The notes beneath the pieces were generated by a model. That model saw only the letters and a list, made by a program, of their open reading frames with translations, did not search any database and had not been told where the DNA came from. DNA of 64,000 nt from UBA1765 sp045615885 (GTDB taxonomy: Bacteria; Fibrobacterota; Fibrobacteria; Fibrobacterales; Fibrobacteraceae), in NCBI GenBank assembly GCA_045615885.1, contig JAZLFR010000055.1, positions 48,722-112,721 of the forward strand, given 5' to 3'. Numbering within the stretch: position 1 is the stretch's first letter; every line of letters begins with the position of its first letter. A program made the translations under genes and the position numbers. Of the stretch, positions 17,261-25,825 are shown piece after piece.

Positions 17261-18061
17261 CTAGTGCTCGTGATGATGATGCTCGTGGTGGCAGTGCGCA
17301 TGCAGTTCTGCGCTGTGTTCGTGGCAATGCGTGTGGTCGTGAGTTGAAAGTACGCGGTGAGCCATCATGCCGTGTGTTATGAGTTCCATGTCGCAGCCGT
17401 AAGCCTCGTGCAGAACATCTCCGTTCAAGCCGTTGCCGCCATGAAAATGCACACAGCCGTTTACGCAGGCAACGCTCTTTACATGTTTGGAAAGTGCCAT
17501 GAGGTCGTGGCTTACAAGCACGATCGTCATTTCGGCATTGAGTTCAGCAAGCAAGTTGAAAAGGCTTGCCTGGCCGGCAGCGTCCATGCTGCTAGAAGGT
17601 TCGTCAAGGAATAGAATTTTGGGTTTTGCGGCAAGGGCGCGGGCAACAAGTACACGCTGGCGCTGTCCACCAGAAAGCGCACCAAGGCGGCGCGTTTCAA
17701 AGCCAGCCATGCCGACGCGCGCAAGGAGTGCAGAGACCTCTGCAGAATCTGCCTTCAAGCCGTATTTGCCCGTGGCAACGCACTGCGCGACCGTTATCGG
17801 GAATTCCACATTTGCGTTCGTGTTCTGCGGAACATAGCCCACAAGATTCTTCTTGTTCGGTACACGCTCGCCAAAGATTTTTACGGAGCCTTCCTGCGGT
17901 TTTAGCAAACCGACAAGCACTTTCAAGAGCGTTGTCTTGCCGCCACCATTCGGGCCAATCAAAGCCAAAAAGTCACCCTCTTCTACAGAGAAGTTCACAT
18001 TCTCTAAAATCAGGTTTTTGCCGTAGGCGAATGTTACATTTTCAACTTCGATTGCTTTCAT
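17261..18061 (-). CDS. znuC: Zinc/manganese-type ABC transporter ATPase (ZnuC-like)
   Basis: 266 residues. Walker A GPNGGGKT, the Q-loop region GYVPQN, signature LSGGQRQR and Walker B ILFLDEP give a complete ABC ATPase of the metal-ion uptake group. The C-terminus is a His-rich tail (HDHTHCHEHS, then HCHHEHHHHEH) likely to bind Zn or related metal. The ATG at 18059-18061 is chosen because the longer frame upstream is only heptamer-repeat DNA (GATGCAA units). The binding lipoprotein gene lies just upstream, but no permease (ZnuB) gene is in the window. The restriction island begins about 100 bases beyond the stop. Metal preference is inferred from His content. Confidence 0.88.
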   Translation of the reverse strand: MKAIEVENVTFAYGKNLILENVNFSVEEGDFLALIGPNGGGKTTLLKVLVGLLKPQEGSVKIFGERVPNKKNLVGYVPQNTNANVEFPITVAQCVATGKYGLKADSAEVSALLARVGMAGFETRRLGALSGGQRQRVLVARALAAKPKILFLDEPSSSMDAAGQASLFNLLAELNAEMTIVLVSHDLMALSKHVKSVACVNGCVHFHGGNGLNGDVLHEAYGCDMELITHGMMAHRVLSTHDHTHCHEHSAELHAHCHHEHHHHEH

Positions 18062-18073
18062 TGTTAAGATACC

Positions 18074-18100
18074 AGATGCAAGAGCAAGATGCAAGAAATG
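18074..18100. repeat. Heptamer repeat in the spacer between znuA and znuC
   Basis: GATGCAA units with one 6-base member (GATGCAA-GAGCAA-GATGCAA). It resembles the CTTGCAT arrays at 21980-22011 and 49071-49103 in reverse complement. Confidence 0.6.
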
Positions 18101-18114
18101 TTATTTTTCAAATG

Positions 18115-19005
18115 TTATCTAGAAGGTTTTAAAGCCGTTACGAAATCGTGCAGGACTTTTTCGAATTCGTATGAGAGCGGGTCAACGCTTTGCACGGTTC
18201 CGTCAATTGCCTTGGCTATGGATTCCGCGGCTCGCTTGCTGAACTGCGGCATTACAAAGACCGCCTTTACGCTATTTTGCCTTGCACTTTCAATAAGGTT
18301 CTGCAAATCCTTTGGCTTTGGTTCCTTGCCTTCTACTTCTACGGCAAGCTGCGTCAAGCCGTAGTCACGGGCCAGGTAGCCAAAGCTCGGGTGGAACACC
18401 ATGAACTTTTTTTCGTTCGAGGCAAGTCCAGCTGCAATACCAGCAATGTAGCTATCAAGCGAGTCCATTTTTGCGTTGTAGGCTTCAAGATTCTTTGTGT
18501 ACGTTTCGCAAGCGGCGGCATCCTTTTCGCAGAGCGCAATCTTCATGTTATTTGCAATTACCTTGACCATCTTTGGCGATGTCCACAAGTGCGTATCCAG
18601 TTCATCATGGTCTTCTGCTTCTTCATGATGTTCTCCGTCATGATGGTGCTCTTCGAGCTCATTCCACTTTACGCCTTCTGAAATCGTAACTACGGCAACA
18701 TTCTGGTTCACGCCTAAAAAGCGAGGCATCCAGTTTTTGTCCATGCCGCTGCCATCAGAAAAATAAAGGGAAGCCTTTGCAAATTCCTTGAGGGTTGCCG
18801 GCTTTGGTTCAAAGCTGTGCGGGTCTGCATTTGCCGGGATCAACGCAATCGCATCTACGCGGTCACCGCCAATAGCGGCAAGAATTTTTGCATACGGCTG
18901 GAGTGTTACGGCTACGGTCAGTTTTGCATTTACCGTTTCTGACTTTTGCTCATTGCAGGCAACAAAACACAATGCCAATAAAAATACTGTAAAAACTCTA
19001 AGCAT
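18115..19005 (-). CDS. znuA: Metal-binding lipoprotein of the ABC transporter (ZnuA-like)
   Basis: 296 residues. The signal peptide ends in a lipobox (LCFVAC, Cys17). The cluster A-I metal-binding fold is recognisable: VTLQPYAKILAAIGGDRV, ADPHSFEPKP with the first His ligand near residue 62, a His/Glu-rich loop EEHHHDGEHHEEAEDHDE near 118, HLWTSP near 138, and FHPSFGYLARDYGL near 200. The His loop and the ATPase tail point to zinc. The gene starts 2 bases after the HAD gene stop and precedes the ATPase by about 50 bases. It should deliver metal to a membrane permease encoded elsewhere. Confidence 0.88.
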   Translation of the reverse strand: MLRVFTVFLLALCFVACNEQKSETVNAKLTVAVTLQPYAKILAAIGGDRVDAIALIPANADPHSFEPKPATLKEFAKASLYFSDGSGMDKNWMPRFLGVNQNVAVVTISEGVKWNELEEHHHDGEHHEEAEDHDELDTHLWTSPKMVKVIANNMKIALCEKDAAACETYTKNLEAYNAKMDSLDSYIAGIAAGLASNEKKFMVFHPSFGYLARDYGLTQLAVEVEGKEPKPKDLQNLIESARQNSVKAVFVMPQFSKRAAESIAKAIDGTVQSVDPLSYEFEKVLHDFVTALKPSR

Positions 19006-19007
19006 TT

Positions 19008-19814
19008 CTAGCCGTCAATCAGGGAATCGAAATCAATTTCTGCGACAGTTTCTGCAATCAAGTCAGGCTGACGGGCCTGGCGGGCCAAATCGCCACGGCT
19101 CGTTTCGCCGCAAAGAGCAAGGGCGAACTTGCAACCGGAACGGATAGCCAACTCAAAATCCGTATAAAGCCTATCGCCAACAAACAGGATTTCTTCTGGG
19201 GTGCAGTTCTGCATGACAGTTTCAAGCATTGCCGGGTCCGGCTTGCCAAACGAGACTTCCGGGCGAACATGGTATGCAGTTTCGAACATAGAAAGGAACG
19301 AGCCGATATCAGGAACTGGCCCACGCTCATCTGGGCAAACAAAGTCACGGTGCGTTACCCAAAAACGAATGCCGCGCTGAATGCGCCAAGAAACTTCGCA
19401 AAGTTCCTTGTAGTCGAACGCGTTGTGGTAAGAAATCAGCACGAGTTCAGTTTCTTCAATGCTTGGGCGAATATTCAGATTCGGGTCTTGCGCGGCAAAC
19501 CATTCGGTAACTTCGTTGTTGCCAAAAAAGAAGACATTATGAATGTTCTGTTCGTGAATGCGCTGCAAGGCAAGGTTCAATGCAGAAATAATGGAATCTT
19601 CACTTTGGAGCGGAAGCCCCATGCGTTTTAAACGGTTCTTGTAAAATACGGGGGACTTACTTGTGTTGTTGCTCAAGTAAAAAACAGGAACCTTAGAAGC
19701 TATGTGCTGCACAGCCTTGACTGCGCCCGGAAACGGCTTGCCACTCAAATAAAGCGTTCCGTCCAGGTCAAAAACAACAGCCTTGATAGGCTTTTTAAAA
19801 CGAGTATTCGCCAT
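19008..19814 (-). CDS. HAD-superfamily IIA phosphatase (NagD/phosphoglycolate phosphatase-like)
   Basis: 268 residues. HAD motif I DLDGTLYLSG near residue 16, motif II YLSNNTSKSP near 46, motif III with Lys in SFGKPDPAML near 182, and motif IV FVGDRLYTDFELA near 205 are all present. The cap arrangement is that of class IIA (NagD, p-nitrophenyl phosphatase, phosphoglycolate phosphatase). The true substrate cannot be read. It is the first gene of a tight unit with the metal-binding lipoprotein (2-base spacing), although a functional link is not obvious. Confidence 0.88.
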   Translation of the reverse strand: MANTRFKKPIKAVVFDLDGTLYLSGKPFPGAVKAVQHIASKVPVFYLSNNTSKSPVFYKNRLKRMGLPLQSEDSIISALNLALQRIHEQNIHNVFFFGNNEVTEWFAAQDPNLNIRPSIEETELVLISYHNAFDYKELCEVSWRIQRGIRFWVTHRDFVCPDERGPVPDIGSFLSMFETAYHVRPEVSFGKPDPAMLETVMQNCTPEEILFVGDRLYTDFELAIRSGCKFALALCGETSRGDLARQARQPDLIAETVAEIDFDSLIDG

Positions 19815-19835
19815 AGTGAGTGGTAAGATAGTAAA

Positions 19836-20072
19836 TTAGGGGCTAGGATCTAGGAGCTAGGGGGTAGAATAGACGAGAGAACGGCACTACGTGCCTACAG
19901 ACGAGAGACGAGAGGGATTATTTGGATCTAGGATTTAGTGAATGTTGATTTCCAATGTGTCGGCTGTAGGCTGACATCTGAATGTTCAATTAATAATTTC
20001 ATTCTTCCGTCTTCCGTCTTCTGACTCCTGATTCCTGACTCCTGATTCCTGTTTTCTGTCCTCTATTTTCTA
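19836..20072. repeat. Intergenic heptamer-repeat spacer, copy A
   Basis: The whole spacer between the HAD gene and rsmE has 7-base periodicity. Units in order: TAGGNNN (about 19836-19867), GACGAGA (19872-19914) interrupted by the hairpin GGCAC-TAC-GTGCC at 19883-19895, TCGGCTG/TAGGCTG (about 19960-19973), and CGTCTTC then TGACTCC/TGATTCC units up to 20072. The block ends 10 bases before the rsmE ATG. Related copies are at 27040, 30005, 34599 and 63811. Confidence 0.8.
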
Positions 20073-20082
20073 CATTTAACTC

Positions 20083-20793
20083 ATGCGAACTCCAGATTCA
20101 AACTTCTACCACTCCCCCCTCGCCGTAGGCAAATTCGAACTTTCCGAAGAAGAAAGCCACCACGCAATAAAAGTCTGCCGCGCAGCCGTTGGCGACACTT
20201 TGAGGCTCTGCGACGGCCAGGGCCATTTTGCAAACGCCACAATCGTTGTCATCGGCAAAAAGACCTGCATCGTAGAAGTCACCGAAATCGAGACTCACGA
20301 GACGCGCCCGAATTTGAATTTGGCAATCGCCTGCCTTAAAGATGACGGCAACGAAGAAATTGCATTGCATGCAGCCGAGGCCAACCTAGACAAAATCATT
20401 CTGCTCCGCACCGACTATTCGCAGGAGCCAAAGAACGCAAGCCTGGACCGAGTCGTGCGCCGCTCGGAACTCAAGGCCCGCGTTAGTCTGAAGCAATCCA
20501 TGAAGCCCTGGGAAACGCGCATCGAAGGCCCGCTAGAAATTCGCGAATGGCTTAAAAATGCGACCGGCACGCTAGTCTTATGCGATATCGACGGCTGCGA
20601 AGACATTCCAAGCGAAATCAGGGAAAGCGACGAGCCAGTAACGCTCCTCGTAGGCCCGGAAGGCGGATTTTCGCCAAGCGAAATCGAAGCGATCAAAAAC
20701 GCACCAAACGCAAAGACTTTCCTGTTAAAGCTGGGCAACACGCGCCTCCGCGCACGCACTGCCGCACTGTTTGCTATCGGCAAGCTGCTTTAA
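20083..20793 (+). CDS. rsmE: 16S rRNA m3U1498 methyltransferase (RsmE)
   Basis: 236 residues. The PUA-like N-terminal domain (ESHHAIKVCRAAVGD, residues about 25-40) and the SPOUT methylase knot (LLVGPEGGFSPSEIEAI near 185, KLGNTRLRARTAALFAIG near 214) match RsmE, which methylates N3 of U1498 in 16S rRNA. The usual LRTETA is LRARTAA here, within family variation. It is monocistronic and follows a heptamer-repeat spacer with no visible Shine-Dalgarno sequence. Confidence 0.93.
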   Translation: MRTPDSNFYHSPLAVGKFELSEEESHHAIKVCRAAVGDTLRLCDGQGHFANATIVVIGKKTCIVEVTEIETHETRPNLNLAIACLKDDGNEEIALHAAEANLDKIILLRTDYSQEPKNASLDRVVRRSELKARVSLKQSMKPWETRIEGPLEIREWLKNATGTLVLCDIDGCEDIPSEIRESDEPVTLLVGPEGGFSPSEIEAIKNAPNAKTFLLKLGNTRLRARTAALFAIGKLL

Positions 20794-20832
20794 AAAGTAA
20801 AAACAAGCCTCACATTAATTTGTTCTAAACAA

Positions 20833-20868
20833 CAAAAAAAATCCCCGGTTTTACCCGAGGACTTTTTT
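20833..20868. terminator. Bidirectional terminator between rsmE and mdh
   Basis: TCCCCGG and CCGAGGA arms (one C-A on the plus strand, a G-T pair on the minus strand) with a 6-base loop, A8 on the left and T6 on the right. The minus-strand version is the stronger and ends mdh; it can also stop rsmE. Confidence 0.8.
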
Positions 20869-20904
20869 AAGCTTTTAGATCGCTAATTGAGCTAAACCTT
20901 AAAA

Positions 20905-21846
20905 TTAGGTGTTTGCGTCAACCCAGTCAGCGTTCTTCTTGCAAGCTGCAACAGACTTGTCGAATGCAGCCTTTTCAGCTTCGTTCATCTTGATTTCGAA
21001 AATCTTTTCGACACCGTTAGAACCGATTACGCAGGGAACGCCGCAGTACAGGCCATTAACACCGTATTCACCGTTGAGCTTAACAGCGCAGGTGAGAACA
21101 CTCTTCTTGTCGAGAAGGTAAGCTTCAGCCATCTTGATGGCGGAAGTAGCCGGGCTGTAGAATGCAGAACCGCGACCGAGGAGGTTAACGATTTCGCCAC
21201 CAGCGTTAGCAGTACGAGCAGCAAGTTCTTCGAACTTTTCCTTGCTCATGAGCTGCGGCAGAGGAATGCCACCGACGGAGACGCAGTCATAGAGGCTGAC
21301 CATGGTGTCACCGTGGCCGCCCATAACGATAGCCTTAACGTCGTCAGCAGAAACGCCGAGTTCCATTGCAACGAAGCAAGCGAGACGAGAAGAGTCGAGA
21401 ACACCAGCCATACCGATAACCTTGGAGGAATCGAAGCCGGTAACCTTCTGCATGTTGTACACCATTGCGTCGAGCGGGTTGGTGATAACGATAACGAAAG
21501 CGTTCGGAGCGTGCTGCTTGATAGCTTCACCAACGGTCTTGATAACACCGCAGTTCTTGGTCAGAAGGTCATCACGGCTCATGCCCGGCATACGCGGGAA
21601 ACCAGCGGTAACGATAACAACGTCTGCACCAGCAATATCAGCATAGTCAGTGGAACCCTGCAGTTCAACAGAGGAGTTGATCACAGAGCGACCTTCCATA
21701 ATGTCCAGAGCCTTACCCTTAGGCATGCCTTCGGTCATCGGAATGTCGATGAGCATAACGTCGCCCAGGTTCTTCTGAGCGAGCACGAGAGCCATTGTAC
21801 CACCGATCTGACCAGCACCAACGAGTGCAATCTTCTTTCTAGCCAT
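20905..21846 (-). CDS. mdh: Malate dehydrogenase (LDH-like type)
   Basis: 313 residues from the ATG with AAGGATGG 7 bases upstream; the longer frame has no ribosome site. The Rossmann start KIALVGAGQIGGTMALVLA, substrate loop GFPRMPGMSRDDLL with Arg for the second carboxylate of malate/oxaloacetate, NPLDAMVYNM, and catalytic His in GGHGDTMV identify the MDH type 3 group. It interconverts malate and oxaloacetate with NAD. In Fibrobacter this is a key step of the reductive branch leading to succinate. It is monocistronic, with a terminator behind it. Confidence 0.95.
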   Translation of the reverse strand: MARKKIALVGAGQIGGTMALVLAQKNLGDVMLIDIPMTEGMPKGKALDIMEGRSVINSSVELQGSTDYADIAGADVVIVTAGFPRMPGMSRDDLLTKNCGVIKTVGEAIKQHAPNAFVIVITNPLDAMVYNMQKVTGFDSSKVIGMAGVLDSSRLACFVAMELGVSADDVKAIVMGGHGDTMVSLYDCVSVGGIPLPQLMSKEKFEELAARTANAGGEIVNLLGRGSAFYSPATSAIKMAEAYLLDKKSVLTCAVKLNGEYGVNGLYCGVPCVIGSNGVEKIFEIKMNEAEKAAFDKSVAACKKNADWVDANT

Positions 21847-21979
21847 AATTGACCATCCTTTATAGAGAATTTTAATGTCTTGTTTGGACTGCCCAAAAGT
21901 AGAAAAAAGTCCACTTAAAGGAAAGTCCAAAAGCAAAACATTATGTGTTTTTAGTTAAAAATTCTGTTTCTAAAGCCAA

Positions 21980-22011
21980 GTTCTTGCTTCTTGCATCTTG
22001 CTCTTGCTTCT
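21980..22011. repeat. Heptamer repeat between dapB and mdh
   Basis: TTCTTGC, TTCTTGC, ATCTTGC and a 6-base TCTTGC in a row. It ends at the stop codon of dapB (minus strand). Same family as 18074-18100 and 49071-49103. Confidence 0.6.
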
Positions 22012-22014
22012 GAA

Positions 22015-22845
22015 TTAGCGCATCTTGCCGGAGCGGAGCACATCCATCATGTTGAACGGGCGTGCGGTGCCGTTTGCGAGCTGTTCAGCAAGGAAGTTCA
22101 CGGCATCAACGGTACCTTCGGCGTAAATTTTACGGCCGCAAACGTTGTGCTGGAATTCAAAGTGAACGGTGCCGTCTGCACTGTCAAGATTGTAGGTATG
22201 GAAAGCGTGGCCGCCAAGGTATTCTTCCGGCACATGCATGCGTTCCATCTGTTCACTTTCTACGCGAACCTTTTCGATATCGTCCGGCGTGTATTCAAAG
22301 CCCATCTTCTGGAAGCTGCCAACGACGGCGCGAGCAGTGCCACTCGTATCGGCCTTGGTCTTCTGGTGGCTTTCTACCACAGAAAGCTTGTAGCCGCTGA
22401 ATGCGGTCGGGAATTCGGTGGCAAGCCATTCGATCATGGTCTGGAACGCAACAATCTGCTTGCTCATGTTCGGAGCGATGACGCTCGGGTGGTTTGCGTC
22501 GGCAACGAGCTTTGCAAGTGCTTCGCGGTCACCACCGGTTGTCCCCATGACGAACGGGATCTTGTGCTTTACATAGAAAGCGGCGTTATCGTCCACTGCA
22601 GTCGGGTGCGTGTAGTCAACGCAAATCATGTTCGGGTATTTTTCGAGAACTTCGCCAATGCGGGCTTCGCGGTTGCTCGGCTTCAAGAGCTGGATAGTCT
22701 TGCCGGCAACTTCAGATTCGTTTTCGACAATGATTTCACCAGTCAGGGAATACGGAACAAGTTCAAGGCCACGGGCAACGCAAGTTTCTGCAACGATTTT
22801 GCCCATGTTGCCCGGAATACCATTCACCATTACATAAACGGACAT
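22015..22845 (-). CDS. dapB: 4-hydroxy-tetrahydrodipicolinate reductase, plant-like form (DapB)
   Basis: 276 residues. The N-terminal nucleotide-binding start VMVNGIPGNMGKIV, DYTHPTAVDDNAAFY near residue 87, FVMGTTGGDR near 107, and VESHQKTKADTSGTA near 165 match the DapB branch found in plants and some bacteria (VESHQ instead of the E. coli type EAHHRHK). It reduces hydroxy-tetrahydrodipicolinate in the diaminopimelate/lysine pathway, as does dapF at 59088. It is 12 bases downstream of purB on the same strand and probably in one transcript with it. Confidence 0.9.
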   Translation of the reverse strand: MSVYVMVNGIPGNMGKIVAETCVARGLELVPYSLTGEIIVENESEVAGKTIQLLKPSNREARIGEVLEKYPNMICVDYTHPTAVDDNAAFYVKHKIPFVMGTTGGDREALAKLVADANHPSVIAPNMSKQIVAFQTMIEWLATEFPTAFSGYKLSVVESHQKTKADTSGTARAVVGSFQKMGFEYTPDDIEKVRVESEQMERMHVPEEYLGGHAFHTYNLDSADGTVHFEFQHNVCGRKIYAEGTVDAVNFLAEQLANGTARPFNMMDVLRSGKMR

Positions 22846-22857
22846 AAAAACTCCTAA

Positions 22858-24300
22858 TTAAACCTTCAGTTCACCAGCGTCGATATTATTCCAGTCTTCC
22901 ACAGCGTCGATAGCCGGGCGGACTTCTTCGGTCACGAACTTCACGACCTGGCCAGGAGCGCGGCCAACGAACTTGCGGAGGTCGAGGATTTCCTTCAGCT
23001 TTTCTTCGGTGATGCCAAGCTTCTGGAGCTTTTCGTTCTTGAGGACGCGTTCCAGCAAGTCGTTATCCTTACCCTGTTCCTTAACGACGCGGCCAGCTTC
23101 CTGGCTCATCACGCGGATTTCTTCGTGGAGTTCCTGACGGTCGCCGCCATTCTTCACGCCTTCCATGATGATGTTTTCGGTAGCCATGAACGGAAGTTCA
23201 GCCATGATGCGCTTTTCGATCACCTTCGGGTAAACAACGAGGCCGTTGGTCACGTTTTCAGCGATGATGAGCATTGCATCCATAGCGAGGAATGCTTCAG
23301 GAATGGCGAGACGCTTGTTGGCGGAGTCGTCCAGAGTACGTTCGAACCACTGGGTTGCCTGAGTGATGGCGGTGCTGTTCACCTGGGCCATGACGAAACG
23401 GGCCAGAGAGCAGATACGTTCGGAACGCATGGGGTTACGCTTGTAAGCCATTGCAGAGGAACCGATCTGGGTCTTTTCGAAGGGTTCTTCCACTTCCTTG
23501 ACGCCCTGCATAAGGCGCATGTCGGTTGCAAACTTATGGAGGGACTGAGCGATGGAGCTGAGCACCTGGTTCACGCGGTTGTCCCACTTACGGGTGTAGG
23601 TCTGGCCGGTGATGGTGAGCACGCGCTTGAAGCCAGCCTTGGCGGTCACGCGGCGGTCCAGTTCCATGATCTTTTCTTCGTCGCCGTTGAACAGGTCCAT
23701 GAAGGAAGCCTGGGTACCGGTGGTGCCCTTCACGCCGCGGAACGGCAGCACTTCAATGAGGAAGTTCACTTCTTCCAGGTCGATGAGGAGGTCCTGGAGC
23801 CAGAGGCAAGCGCGCTTACCCACGGTGGTGAGCTGAGCAGCCTGGAAGTGAGTTGCACCCAGCTGAGCCATGTCCTTGTATTCCATGGCAAACTTGGAAA
23901 GCTTATCCATCACGCGGCAGAGGCGCTTACGGACAATGATCAAAGCCTGCTGCATCTGGATGAGGTCGGTGTTGTCACCCACGAAAGCGGAAGTTGCACC
24001 TAGGTGGATGATGCCCTTAGCCTTGGGGCACTGCACACCGTAAGCGTAAACGTGGCTCATCACGTCGTGACGGCGGCGCCTTTCTTCTTCTTCGGCAACG
24101 TCAAAGTTGATATCGGTAGCGTGAGCCTTCAGTTCGTCCACCTGTTCCTGGGTAATGGGCAGGCCAAGTTCCATTTCGGATTCGGCCAAGAAGATCCACA
24201 GCTTGCGCCAAGTCTGGAACTTGTACTGCGGGCTGAAGATGAAACTCATTTCCTTAGAAGCATAACGCTGAATCAGCGGGCTTTCGAATTGATCACGCAT
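22858..24300 (-). CDS. purB: Adenylosuccinate lyase (PurB)
   Basis: 480 residues. The fumarase/aspartase superfamily signature is GSSAMAYKRNPMRSE near residue 290. IHLGATSAFVGDN near 98 and LGATHFQAAQLTTVGKR near 147 carry the other active-site segments. The length and these motifs resemble the longer PurB form also seen in animals, rather than the 430-residue Bacillus type. It cleaves adenylosuccinate and SAICAR in purine synthesis. It starts well separated from the MATE gene and is followed closely by dapB. Confidence 0.94.
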   Translation of the reverse strand: MRDQFESPLIQRYASKEMSFIFSPQYKFQTWRKLWIFLAESEMELGLPITQEQVDELKAHATDINFDVAEEEERRRRHDVMSHVYAYGVQCPKAKGIIHLGATSAFVGDNTDLIQMQQALIIVRKRLCRVMDKLSKFAMEYKDMAQLGATHFQAAQLTTVGKRACLWLQDLLIDLEEVNFLIEVLPFRGVKGTTGTQASFMDLFNGDEEKIMELDRRVTAKAGFKRVLTITGQTYTRKWDNRVNQVLSSIAQSLHKFATDMRLMQGVKEVEEPFEKTQIGSSAMAYKRNPMRSERICSLARFVMAQVNSTAITQATQWFERTLDDSANKRLAIPEAFLAMDAMLIIAENVTNGLVVYPKVIEKRIMAELPFMATENIIMEGVKNGGDRQELHEEIRVMSQEAGRVVKEQGKDNDLLERVLKNEKLQKLGITEEKLKEILDLRKFVGRAPGQVVKFVTEEVRPAIDAVEDWNNIDAGELKV

Positions 24301-24365
24301 GATTTATCCTTTGGGTCGAACCCGATTTATGTTTTCGGGGGTAAATGTAGAAATTTGAAGAGCAT

Positions 24366-25727
24366 CTAGGATTTTTGCAATTCCCATTCTACGCGAGTTT
24401 TTCGCACAAAATGCAAATAGATGCAGAAAATTACCGTTCCCGTTACAATCCAGCTGAGCGGGTAGCAAACCATTAGCGAAGCGAACGTTCCGAATTTCGG
24501 AAACATCGCAAATACCCAAAAAATTCGCACTCCACAAATGCCGAAAACGCATACAAGCGTCGGCGTGAGCGACTTGCCCATGCCACGCAAAGCTCCCGAG
24601 CAAACATCGATAAGCACATTGATGAATTCTAGCCCGATCACTATATAGACTCGGTAGGCGCCTGTTGCAATCGTATTGGCGTCATTTGTAAATATCGATA
24701 GAATCTGGTCAGAGAATATGCCTGTGAGCGCGCCAAGCGTAAATGTCGTAGAGCCAGCAAGTAAAATGCACCAGCGCACAACCTTTCTGCACCGTTCCAG
24801 ATTCTTTGCACCAAAGTTCTGCCCGACAAACGTAACGCATGCATGCCCAAACGAACTGAGCCAAAAGTACACGATAAGTTCCGGGTTCATAGCCACCGCA
24901 GAAGCAGCAACGGCCGTGGAACCCAGGCTGTTTATTGCAGACTGAATGCACACATTGCTGAACGAAAACAGGGCGCCCTGCACGCCTGCCGGCAAACCGA
25001 TTTTGACCATTCTACCCAAAATGAGCGGCGTAATTCTAAGTTTCCAGAATTCAAACTTGAACGGCCCGGTTTCATGCATCAAAAAATAAAGTAACGTCAC
25101 GGAGCTTATGACATTTGCAATAACCGTCGCTATCGCCACTCCATCGACATCCATGTGCAAGCCAACTACGAATATGACATTCAAGACAAGGTTTATAGCA
25201 CCAGCGACAAGCAGCACATAGAACGGCCTTTTGGTATCGCCCTTGCTCCTTAAAATTGCTGCACTAAAATTGTAGAGCATAATGAACGGCATGCCGGCAA
25301 AGTAAATCTTGAAATAAAGAACGGCATCGTCCAGAATATCTGCAGGTGTAGAAATTGCAGAAAGAATCGTGCGGGCAAAAAATATTCCTATCAATGAAAG
25401 AAATATCCCGCAGAGAAAAGAAACGAAAATGGAAGTATGAACGCCTCTAGAAACGGCACGGGCGCTGCGTTCGCCAAGGGCGTTAGCAACAACCACATTG
25501 GCTCCGATAGAAAGACCGACAAAAAGGTTCACCATCAAATTGATGATGAAAGTGTTTGCCCCGACAGCGGCAAGGGCGGAATCGCCAGCGAACTTCCCTA
25601 CTACGGCAACATCAGCCGAATTGAACAACTGCTGAAAGATGCTACTTGCGGCAAGCGGGATTGCAAATTTGAGAATCTTGTCCCAGATTGAACCCGAAAG
25701 CAAATCCATGTTTTTTGCGGAAGCCAT
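24366..25727 (-). CDS. MATE-family multidrug/toxin exporter
   Basis: About 453 residues with twelve predicted membrane helices. The N-terminal MDLLSGSIWDKILKFAIPLA and FNSADVAVVGKFAGDSALAAVG are typical of the MATE (DinF/NorM) family, and the second half repeats the pattern (GLPAGVQGALFSFSNVCIQS). It should export cationic compounds using a Na+ or H+ gradient; the substrate is unknown. Start uncertain: an ATG five codons upstream (25742) is also possible and neither has a clear ribosome site. It is not obviously in an operon with purB. Confidence 0.88.
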   Translation of the reverse strand: MASAKNMDLLSGSIWDKILKFAIPLAASSIFQQLFNSADVAVVGKFAGDSALAAVGANTFIINLMVNLFVGLSIGANVVVANALGERSARAVSRGVHTSIFVSFLCGIFLSLIGIFFARTILSAISTPADILDDAVLYFKIYFAGMPFIMLYNFSAAILRSKGDTKRPFYVLLVAGAINLVLNVIFVVGLHMDVDGVAIATVIANVISSVTLLYFLMHETGPFKFEFWKLRITPLILGRMVKIGLPAGVQGALFSFSNVCIQSAINSLGSTAVAASAVAMNPELIVYFWLSSFGHACVTFVGQNFGAKNLERCRKVVRWCILLAGSTTFTLGALTGIFSDQILSIFTNDANTIATGAYRVYIVIGLEFINVLIDVCSGALRGMGKSLTPTLVCVFGICGVRIFWVFAMFPKFGTFASLMVCYPLSWIVTGTVIFCIYLHFVRKTRVEWELQKS

Positions 25728-25766
25728 ATTGATTAAAACCATTCCAAAAGGCGATGTTGCTCAACA

Positions 25767-25798
25767 AATATAGCGACCCGTTCAAGAGTCGCTATATT
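25767..25798 (-). terminator. Hairpin after serA
   Basis: AATATAGCGAC and GTCGCTATATT form a perfect 11-base stem with a 10-base loop, 28 bases past the serA stop. The T run is weak, so it may terminate imperfectly. Confidence 0.6.
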
Positions 25799-25825
25799 GA
25801 AGCTGCATTATCTAATTCTTAGAAA

